Shown here piece by piece: positions 7,726 through 14,798 of a stretch of 19,189 bases of DNA. The stretch's first letter is position 1. Each line of letters starts with the position of its first letter. Source of the DNA: Entamoeba invadens IP1 (taxonomy: Eukaryota; Evosea; Mastigamoebida; Endamoebidae); NCBI RefSeq assembly GCF_000330505.1, contig NW_004440440.1, forward strand, positions 239,265-258,453. The letters are read 5' to 3'. A program made the translations under genes and the position numbers. The notes beneath the pieces are model-generated. The model was not told the origin of the DNA, did not search any database, and was given only the letters and a program-made list of their open reading frames with translations.

Positions 7726-10700
7726 ATGAGCGTCGACTTTACTGCTCTTGATGAAAACGTTGAACCAAGCAAGCTTCCTGAGAGTTGGAAAATTCTTCTC
7801 CGAGAGGCTGGAGTGAAAAAAAGGGACTTACAAAACCCCGATACCCGAAAGAAGGTGTATCAATACATGAGACAATCTGTCTATGTTAAACAAGCACAAG
7901 CGCAATTAGATCAAAGTAATGTGACTTCACATGATATGAGAAGGATGTCTGTATCTGTCAAACAGCGATATAAAGTAGTTGAAAGTAAAGGACGACCCTC
8001 GCAATCGATTTCAACGTCGAGTTCATTTTCTTCGACCCTCAAAAATTTGGACGAAGACTATGCAGGCCAAACACAAGAAATGCAACAAGAGAGGTTTAAG
8101 AGTGTCCAACCCAAACAAAGGGCTGAACACAAACAATCGACGTTTTTACAAAAGCAACAAAGAGTCGCAAAATTGACTGGAAATACTATACCACAACAAC
8201 AAAGCACAAGTAGTACTTCCCCACATACCCAACAACAACAAAAAGTTTGTGAAGAGAAGAAAGAAGTGAAACAAGAAACTCATAAACAAACAACTCCAAC
8301 CGCACAAGCTAAAATTAATATCTATAAACCTTCACAATCAAAATTACACACATCTACGTCTAATAATATGTTCGCTAAGAAATCATCACCAACAAGTACT
8401 ACTACCACTACAACCCAACAAAAAACTATTAAATCACCACCTCCACCATCTTCTACTACAATTACTACAACCGGAGAAGACCAAAAACAACAAAAAAGTT
8501 TGAGTAAATCAACTTCTGTTGCTCAAAAAAGCACAAGTGACAGTATCGGCACTCTGAATACAACACAACACAAAAGTCCACCCCCTTCAGTACTCTCGCA
8601 AAGCGCTAAAACTACAACTTCATCACAAACGTACCACCAGAAGGCACATAGTACCCAATCCCCTTCTTCACCAAATACATTTAAAACGTCGGGGTCAGTA
8701 AAGGCGTGGGAAGAAAAACAAAAGACACAACAAGCTGCGCCGCAACTCACTCGAACGTCACAGAGTAAATCATACGAAAAACCAAAATTCCAAAAACAGA
8801 ACACAACGCCACTTTACACACAAAAGACTCAAACAACACAAGTCTCAAAGTCTGAAGTCAAAAGTCCAAGTCCAAAAGTTGAAGAGAAAAAAGTCGATGA
8901 AGTCAAAGAGACACCATTCGAGCCCAAAAAGTCACCGGAACCACAAAAATGTGAGGAAAGTCTTATTAACAAATCTGAAGGAAGAAAAGATATTCAAATT
9001 GAAGAGACAAAAAAAGAAGAAAAGAGTCAGGAAATACCAAAACCATCATCGAAACCAACTCCACCAATGAGAACACCATCACCTAAGACTTCTTCTCCAA
9101 CTTCTTCATCTCCAAAAGCAACGAAATCATCTCCTCCAGTTCAACAAAAACTATCGGCTTCACTTCGTTCAGCTGGAACGTCTGCGTCGAGTGCAACTAA
9201 ACAATCGACGACATCAAGTAATGAAGACGTTGATCTGAGTAAAATGACGTTTGTCCAACGACAAAGGTATTTAGCGCAAAAACGCGATAAAGAGTCGAAA
9301 CAGACTGAATTTGGGAAAACAAAAGTCTCAGAGAGTTCAGTGCCGAATTATCATATTAAAGAACCTTCAAAAGATTTATCAAAAGATTCAAAAGATTTCA
9401 AAAGTTTTTCAAAAAATTCCACCGAAGACCAAAAAGAAGAGACTGAAGGTGTTGATGTGGAAGCTATGAGCTACGTTCAAAAGGAAAGATATTTGCGAGA
9501 GAAATGGGATAAGAAAGCGGAGAAAACAACCGCTAAATCACTGGGAACGTCGAACTCGAAATTCCACATTACAGCTACTACTACTGAAGAACCTAAGGAC
9601 ATTGTATACCAAAACCAGAAGGTGGAAGAACCCTCGACAGTGGGAGATAGTTGTATGAAGCCGAGTTCAATGAGTAAGTCAACTACGTCTTCTGAAAATC
9701 CAACAAAAAGAAAAGCTTTAGCAAAGCCCGTTTCTAAGGCGGGGACTATGACGGGCTCTTCTTCATTAAATGCATACATCCAACGACAAAAGGAGTTTGA
9801 AGAACAAGAAAAGGAGCGTGAGCACATTCGTTTGGAGATGCAACGGAAGCGTGAAGAAGTTCAGAGGAGACAAGAGGAAGTACGGCAACGTCTTGAAGCA
9901 GCGGAGCTTGAACAGAAGTCGAAAGAAGAGTATATAGCGCAAGAAGAAGCCAATTTAAAGAAACAAGAACTCGAGCGCGTTAAATTAGAAGAACAACGAA
10001 AGAAAGAATTTGAAGAGGAAGAGAAGAAACGACAAGTTGAGAAACAGCGAATTGAAGAACAAAATCGATTGAAAAAAATGGAAGAAGAAAAGAAGAGAAA
10101 ACAAGAGGAACTTGAAAAGAAGAAACAAGAGGAGATCGAAAGAAAGGCCGCTGAGGAACAAAAGAGGAAAGAAGAGGAGGAACTTAAAAAGAAGGAACAA
10201 GAAGAACTCGTTAAGAAACAAGAACTTGAAAAGAAGAGGAGATTGCTTGAAGAGGAACGAAAGAAGAAAGAGGTGGAACGACAGAAAAGGGAATTGGAGA
10301 TTCAAAAGAAGAAAGATGAGGAGGAACGAATGGCGCGAATAGAAGAAGAGAAATTGCAACGAGAAATTGAAGAGAAGAAGAAAGCGGAGGCGATTGAACG
10401 CGCGAAGATCGAAGCGGAGAAGAAGAGGAGACTTGAGGCGGAGAAACAGAAACGGATAGAGGCTGAAAATAAACGGAAGGCTGACGAGGAGAGGCAGCGT
10501 GCGGCACTCGAAGAAGCGAGAAAGAGAGAGGAGGAGATTGCGAAGCGGAACGAGCAAGAACGTATAGCGAAGGAAGCAGAGGAACAAAGGCGATTAGAAG
10601 AAGAGCAGAAACGCTTAGAGGAAGAAGCGAAGAAGTTAGAAGAAGAGCAGAAGAGGCGAGAGGAGCAAACGCGAATTGAGAAAGAGAAGCGAGAAGCTGA

Positions 10701-12105
10701 AGAGAAGAAGCGTCTTGAAGAAGTGAGACGTCAGAAAGAGCGGGAAGAGAAAGAACGAAAAGCTTTAGAAGAGAAACAGCGTATAGAGTTAGAAGCGAAG
10801 AAGCGTCGAGAATTAGAAGAATTAAAGAAATTGAAGGAACAAGAACGACTCAAAAAAGAAGCGGAGTTAAAAAAGATTGAAGAGGAGGAACGAAAGAGAA
10901 AGGAGATTGAAGAGAAGATTTTGAAGGAGAAACAAGAGGAGGAACGGCGAGCGGAAGAGAAAAGAAAGAGAGAACTTGAAAATCAAGAACGGGAAGAACA
11001 AGAGAGATTGAGGAAAGAGGCGGAACGAAAGAAGAACGAGATTGAATTGGCGAAACGAAAGAAAGAGGAGGAGATTGCGCGAAAGAAACTTGAAGCTGAG
11101 CAGCAACGAATAGCCGAGGAGAAAAGGAAGATGGAAGTTGAGAAACAACGACAAGAAGAATTACAACGAAAACAACAAGAAGAAGCCGAACGTAAAGCGG
11201 AGTTGGAGCGCATTGAACGCGAAGAAGAAGAGAAAGCGCGGAAAGAGCTTGAGTTGGTTGAAAAGAAACGCGTTGAGGAGGAAGAGAAGGCGCGGAAAGA
11301 ACTTGAAGCGAAGAAGAAGAAGGCGGAGGAGGAACGGAAGAAAGTTCTGGAAGAGGAGCGACGGAAAGAGGAGGAAGAGCTTGAACAGAAACGGAAGGAA
11401 CTTGAAAATGAAGAGAAGAAGTTACGAGAAGAGGAAGAATCTCGGAAACGAGCGATTGAGGAACGAAAGAGAGTTGAGATTGAGAAGAAGCGAAAAGAGG
11501 AGAACGAGCGACAAGTGAAATTAGAAGAAGAGAAAAGGCGGAAAGAGAAAGAAGAAAAGGAGAAGAAAGAAGAAGAAGAGAAAGCGAAACGGGAAGCGGA
11601 AGAGCGCGATAAGATGTTTCTTGCGGAGAAGAAGAAATGGGAAGAAGAACAACAAGCGAGGATGGCGGAGTTTGAGGCGATGAAAGCCGAAGTCGAGAAG
11701 ATGAGGATGGAGAAACAACGACTCAAAGATGAAGAAGCACGTCTGAAACAAGAGGCAGAGTCATTGAAACGAGAAAAGGAACAAGTCATGGCGTCGAAGA
11801 ATAATGCTCTTCAAACGCCACTGGAACCACCACAAGGATTATTACCACCACCACCTGGAATGGCACCACCAATCGTCGAATCAACATCACCAATACCTCA
11901 AGTGGCTTGTGGAGGATTATCGTTGGCGGAAATGATCGCGGCAAAACAAGGGAATTTGAAGGCAGTAGAAGTCACGGAAAAGGTCCAACAAGAAGATGAA
12001 GTCGTGTTGGCACTGAGAAGTATTCTGACAGCGAGAAGAGTGGATACTAATGGAGCAGAAGACGAAGATGAAAGTGACGAGGAAGAGGACGACTGGAGTG
12101 AGTAA
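7726..12105 (+). CDS. Candidate WASP-like Arp2/3 activator with a ~670-residue charged helix
   Basis: 1,459 aa from the ATG at 7726; an in-frame ATG at 7687 would add 13 residues. Order seen: residues 17-48 (LPESWKILLREAGV, then L..P.T.K.VY.YM) resemble the C-terminal, autoinhibitory half of WASP/PAK GTPase-binding domains, without the preceding CRIB motif. Residues about 80-500 are Q/S/T/P/K-rich and low-complexity. A 25-residue motif occurs twice (501-525, 575-597). An E/K/R/Q-rich helix spans about 686-1355. A proline stretch (LLPPPPGMAPP, 1372-1382) follows, then a WH2-like LAEMIAAKQGNLKAVE (1400-1415), a connector-like VVLALRSILTARR (1426-1438), and an acidic end with W1457. In WASP proteins that C-terminal series binds profilin, actin and Arp2/3, and the connector is masked by the N-terminal domain. 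I infer a cytoplasmic, GTPase-controlled actin nucleation-promoting factor. The short motifs could mislead; alone, the coiled coil would suggest only a caldesmon- or trichohyalin-like name. Confidence 0.9.
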   Translation: MSVDFTALDENVEPSKLPESWKILLREAGVKKRDLQNPDTRKKVYQYMRQSVYVKQAQAQLDQSNVTSHDMRRMSVSVKQRYKVVESKGRPSQSISTSSSFSSTLKNLDEDYAGQTQEMQQERFKSVQPKQRAEHKQSTFLQKQQRVAKLTGNTIPQQQSTSSTSPHTQQQQKVCEEKKEVKQETHKQTTPTAQAKINIYKPSQSKLHTSTSNNMFAKKSSPTSTTTTTTQQKTIKSPPPPSSTTITTTGEDQKQQKSLSKSTSVAQKSTSDSIGTLNTTQHKSPPPSVLSQSAKTTTSSQTYHQKAHSTQSPSSPNTFKTSGSVKAWEEKQKTQQAAPQLTRTSQSKSYEKPKFQKQNTTPLYTQKTQTTQVSKSEVKSPSPKVEEKKVDEVKETPFEPKKSPEPQKCEESLINKSEGRKDIQIEETKKEEKSQEIPKPSSKPTPPMRTPSPKTSSPTSSSPKATKSSPPVQQKLSASLRSAGTSASSATKQSTTSSNEDVDLSKMTFVQRQRYLAQKRDKESKQTEFGKTKVSESSVPNYHIKEPSKDLSKDSKDFKSFSKNSTEDQKEETEGVDVEAMSYVQKERYLREKWDKKAEKTTAKSLGTSNSKFHITATTTEEPKDIVYQNQKVEEPSTVGDSCMKPSSMSKSTTSSENPTKRKALAKPVSKAGTMTGSSSLNAYIQRQKEFEEQEKEREHIRLEMQRKREEVQRRQEEVRQRLEAAELEQKSKEEYIAQEEANLKKQELERVKLEEQRKKEFEEEEKKRQVEKQRIEEQNRLKKMEEEKKRKQEELEKKKQEEIERKAAEEQKRKEEEELKKKEQEELVKKQELEKKRRLLEEERKKKEVERQKRELEIQKKKDEEERMARIEEEKLQREIEEKKKAEAIERAKIEAEKKRRLEAEKQKRIEAENKRKADEERQRAALEEARKREEEIAKRNEQERIAKEAEEQRRLEEEQKRLEEEAKKLEEEQKRREEQTRIEKEKREAEEKKRLEEVRRQKEREEKERKALEEKQRIELEAKKRRELEELKKLKEQERLKKEAELKKIEEEERKRKEIEEKILKEKQEEERRAEEKRKRELENQEREEQERLRKEAERKKNEIELAKRKKEEEIARKKLEAEQQRIAEEKRKMEVEKQRQEELQRKQQEEAERKAELERIEREEEEKARKELELVEKKRVEEEEKARKELEAKKKKAEEERKKVLEEERRKEEEELEQKRKELENEEKKLREEEESRKRAIEERKRVEIEKKRKEENERQVKLEEEKRRKEKEEKEKKEEEEKAKREAEERDKMFLAEKKKWEEEQQARMAEFEAMKAEVEKMRMEKQRLKDEEARLKQEAESLKREKEQVMASKNNALQTPLEPPQGLLPPPPGMAPPIVESTSPIPQVACGGLSLAEMIAAKQGNLKAVEVTEKVQQEDEVVLALRSILTARRVDTNGAEDEDESDEEEDDWSE
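9781..11790 (+). other. 2-kb purine-rich coding tract
   Basis: The plus strand is overwhelmingly A and G for about 2 kb, because the encoded helix uses mainly GAA/GAG, AAA/AAG, CGA/AGA and CAA codons. This strand bias creates long spurious open frames on the other strand (for example 9985-10587 and 10983-11789) rich in Phe, Leu and Ser, which should be ignored. Long purine-pyrimidine tracts can form triplex DNA and expand or contract by unequal exchange. Confidence 0.8.
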
Positions 12106-12443
12106 TGTAATACATCAAAGTCATTCAAAGTTTTTTATTGTTTAATTTACTATATAACAGTTTTGGTTTGAAATGGTTTTATTTTAATAAAATGTATTAT
12201 TAAAAATGTTAATTTTATGTATTATAATTATTAGTAGTAATTCTTACTAAGAAATTCTTACTAAAAATAATTCATTCCATATTTATTCGTAAATTTTTTT
12301 ATATTAATAGATTCTTAATAACAAGCAGAGTATAGTTATTTATTAATAAAAATAAAAATATGTAATAAATAAAAAAATTTATTTGGAAAAAAAAAACTTA
12401 AGTTATAGTAATAATTAGTTTATTAATAAAATCATAATAAGTA
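12106..12443. other. 338-bp A+T-rich spacer
   Basis: Almost entirely A and T, with many TTAATAA- and AATAAA-type words that would suit polyadenylation of the upstream plus-strand gene. Its right end lies directly downstream of the minus-strand tRNA and holds that gene's likely terminator. No coding potential is visible. Confidence 0.6.
12428..12431 (-). terminator. RNA polymerase III terminator of the tRNA
   Basis: Four T in a row on the minus strand, 12 bases beyond the tRNA discriminator base. A T4 run is the usual minimal RNA polymerase III stop. Confidence 0.5.
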
Positions 12444-12516
12444 AGGCCTCTGCGAGAGTCGAACCCACGACCTTTTCCTTACTAGGGAAACGCACTGCCA
12501 ACTATGCTAAGAGGCC
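12444..12516 (-). tRNA. tRNA-Thr (anticodon AGT)
   Basis: A 73-base minus-strand cloverleaf. The acceptor stem pairs GGCCTCT with AGAGGCC. The D arm is GCAT-AGTTGGCA-GTGC. The anticodon stem is TTTCC/GGAAA around loop CTAGTAA, giving anticodon AGT, which after A34-to-inosine editing reads ACU, ACC and ACA. The variable loop is AGGTC. The T arm is GTGGG-TTCGACT-CTCGC, containing the internal B box GGTTCGACTC; TAGCATAGTTGG serves as the A box. There is no intron and no encoded CCA. The discriminator position is T, which is unusual for a eukaryotic Thr tRNA, where A is typical. The gene stands alone here rather than in a tandem tRNA array of the kind known from E. histolytica. Confidence 0.95.
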
Positions 12517-12754
12517 TTGTGATTATAACAATTACTTAAGATGTCAATTTTGAAATCCTTGGGGTAATTGTTCAAACATTTTTTAGAATTGACATTGACA
12601 CAAAAAAATAATTAATAATTATTATTAATACAATAATAAAAGAGAATTTGTTTTATAACTTGTTAACATAAACACTAATTCATCTTATAAAGGAAAAACT
12701 ATTTGCAATAGTAAAACAATTAGACATAAATGAAACAAAGAAATAACTTCAGAA

Positions 12755-14146
12755 TTAGGCAGCAGTCGGTGGTGGGTTTTGTGCTGTAGCAGTCGAAGGC
12801 TCCTCCTCAGCCGGTAGATCAGAGTGAATATCACCGTCAACGTCTCCCGTTTCCGGCTCTGGTGTAGCTTTGAAGTATTGGTCGTATTCATTAATCAAGT
12901 CCTGGATGTTCAAGTCGGCTTCTGTGAATTCTGCGGCGTCCATACCCTCCTCAGTGTATTGATGCATGAAAGCCTTTCTCCTGAGCATTGCGTTGAATTG
13001 TCCCTTCACTCTTTGGAACAGCCCAGTCATAGCGGTGGAGTTTCCAATGAACGTTCCCGACAAATTTAGTCCCTTTGGTGGTACATCGCACACTGCGAGT
13101 TGCATATTATTTGGAATCCATGGGACAAACATATCTGGGCTCTTTGATCTCAAGTTAAACAATTGTTGTTCGACGTCATGAGTTGATACCTTCCCCCTCA
13201 TAAACACCGAGGTGGTCAAGTACTTCCCATTGGATGGGTCGACGTCCACCATCATGTTTTTCCTCTCAAAGAGTTGTTGGACAATTTCCTGTACATTCAA
13301 CGTCTCGTATTGAATAGCCAAAGCGCTTGAAAGTGGTGCAATCGATGATGAGAAGAAGTGGAGTCTTGGGAATGGGACCATATTAACCATCAGCTTCTTC
13401 AAGTCTTGATTGAGTTGTCCTGGGAATCTCAGTGAACAAGTAATTCCCGACATGACTGAAGAAATTAACGTGTTCAATGACTCGTTCGATGGCTTCGGCA
13501 CCTTCATAATGTTCGATGTGATTTTATACAACGCTTCATTATCGAAGCAGAACGTGATACCAGCTGTATCGAGTAATTTATGAACAGACAGTGTGCAGTT
13601 ATATGGTTCGACAACAGTCTCACTAACTGTAGGTGACGGAACAACGGAAAACGTCGTGATGACTTTCCCATAATACTCATCTCGTAACTTCCCAAGTAAT
13701 AAACTCCCAAGACCAGATCCAGTTCCTCCACCAAGAGAATGTGTCACTTGGAAGCCTTGAATGCAATCACAGCTTTCAACTTCTTTTCTAATGCGTTCAA
13801 TAACAGGTTCCGCTAACTCAGCTCCCTCCGAATAATATCCTTTAGCCCAGTTATTACCAGCACCAGAGTGCCCACAAATGAACGAATCGGGTTTAAAGAA
13901 ATGTCCCATTTTACCCGATTTGATAGCATCAAGCGTCCCAGGCTCTAAGTCAACATTAATTGAACGAGGGACGTAACGACGAGTTGAGGACTCACTGAAA
14001 AACACGTTGAGGCGCTGCTCTTGAAGCTTGGTTCCGCTAAATACACCGTCGGAAGACAGCCCATGCTCTTCGCCGATACTGTCCCAGAACTTCTCACCAA
14101 CTTGGTTCCCGCATTGCCCGATTTGGAGACACACTATCTCTCGCAT
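12755..14146 (-). CDS. Beta-tubulin, divergent Entamoeba type
   Basis: Subunit of the alpha/beta-tubulin dimer of microtubules; in Entamoeba these are mainly the intranuclear mitotic spindle. 463 aa against about 445 in animals. Seen: the N-terminal MREIV (autoregulation signal in animals), QCGNQ, the nucleotide-binding loop GGGTGSGLGS (about 140-149), DLEPGT, FPGQLN, NMVPFPRLHFF and WIPNN. Against animal beta-tubulin the numbering is one lower. The residue equivalent to E198 is Ile197, and that equivalent to C239 is Ser238 with a Cys just before it. These are benzimidazole- and colchicine-associated positions. The C-terminal tail of about 38 residues is only moderately acidic and ends in a proline/alanine stretch (NPPPTAA), not the usual Glu-rich tail. 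The stop codon lies in TAATT, a match to the Entamoeba polyadenylation motif. Confidence 0.97.
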   Translation of the reverse strand: MREIVCLQIGQCGNQVGEKFWDSIGEEHGLSSDGVFSGTKLQEQRLNVFFSESSTRRYVPRSINVDLEPGTLDAIKSGKMGHFFKPDSFICGHSGAGNNWAKGYYSEGAELAEPVIERIRKEVESCDCIQGFQVTHSLGGGTGSGLGSLLLGKLRDEYYGKVITTFSVVPSPTVSETVVEPYNCTLSVHKLLDTAGITFCFDNEALYKITSNIMKVPKPSNESLNTLISSVMSGITCSLRFPGQLNQDLKKLMVNMVPFPRLHFFSSSIAPLSSALAIQYETLNVQEIVQQLFERKNMMVDVDPSNGKYLTTSVFMRGKVSTHDVEQQLFNLRSKSPDMFVPWIPNNMQLAVCDVPPKGLNLSGTFIGNSTAMTGLFQRVKGQFNAMLRRKAFMHQYTEEGMDAAEFTEADLNIQDLINEYDQYFKATPEPETGDVDGDIHSDLPAEEEPSTATAQNPPPTAA

Positions 14147-14185
14147 TTTGTCTGAAATTTCGAGTTCCTTTAGCTCTATTTAGCC
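14147..14185 (-). promoter_or_regulatory. Beta-tubulin core promoter
   Basis: On the minus strand upstream of the ATG one reads CTAAATAG (14176-14184, weakly TATA-like), GGAACT (GAAC element, about 14163-14168), then GAAATTTCA (14153-14161, initiator-like) ending six bases before the start codon. The order TATA-like, GAAC, initiator and the very short leader fit known Entamoeba core promoters. Confidence 0.5.
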
Positions 14186-14798
14186 TAACCCTTCATACAA
14201 TCTCATAATTTCATCCAAAGTCTTTTGGGTGTTCGCATTTTTAGACTTTTTTCTTATTTTTTGTTATTTGTGAACTATTAAAGAACTATATTTTATGTTT
14301 TTTATGAAGAACAATCTGATTGACTTTCTTGTGGAAAGAGAAAAAATGAGAGAAGAGCAAAACCTCAAAAATAGCCTGACTTTTTTATTTGTAGTTTTGG
14401 CATTTTTGCGTATTGGGAAAACTTTTGTGGTTTTTTTTTTATTTAATTAAAATACCACAAATTTATTAATGTTAATTACTATTTAATTAAATATTATTAA
14501 TTTATTCAATTATTTGATAATAGTGGTAAAAATTGGAAGAAAAAATAATAAGAAAAAACGTCAAAGTGTGAAAAATAAAAATTACAAGTTCTTTTTTTAT
14601 TTAAATAATAAAATTTTTATTATTTAATATATTTTATAAGATTATTTATTTTAATTAATAATAATAATTAATAATTAATTAATAATATATAATTAATATT
14701 AATAATTATATTAATAATAAAATTAATATATAAACTTATAATTAACATTTATAATTAAAAAATAGTTGTTTAGAAAATAATCGAAATAACTCATCGAC
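14186..14798. other. About 610 bp spacer between beta-tubulin and the BspA-like gene
   Basis: This is the upstream region of beta-tubulin and the downstream region of the BspA-like gene, both on the minus strand. It is A+T-rich throughout. A stretch at about 14630-14760 is made of iterated TAAT/ATTA words, an imperfect microsatellite. No gene or structured RNA is visible. Confidence 0.6.

Noticed and set aside
7545..7751. 68-codon plus-strand frame before the WASP-like gene
   Set aside because: It lies in the A/T spacer, overlaps the real start in another frame and has no conserved features.
9985..11789. Long minus-strand open frames of 200 and 268 codons opposite the charged helix
   Set aside because: They are Phe/Leu/Ser-rich complements of a purine-rich coding tract and have no domain; the plus-strand gene has coherent features over its full length.
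12541..12595. ATGTCAATT / AATTGACAT 9-bp inverted repeat upstream of the tRNA
   Set aside because: Short, A/T-rich and separated by 37 bases; expected by chance in this composition.
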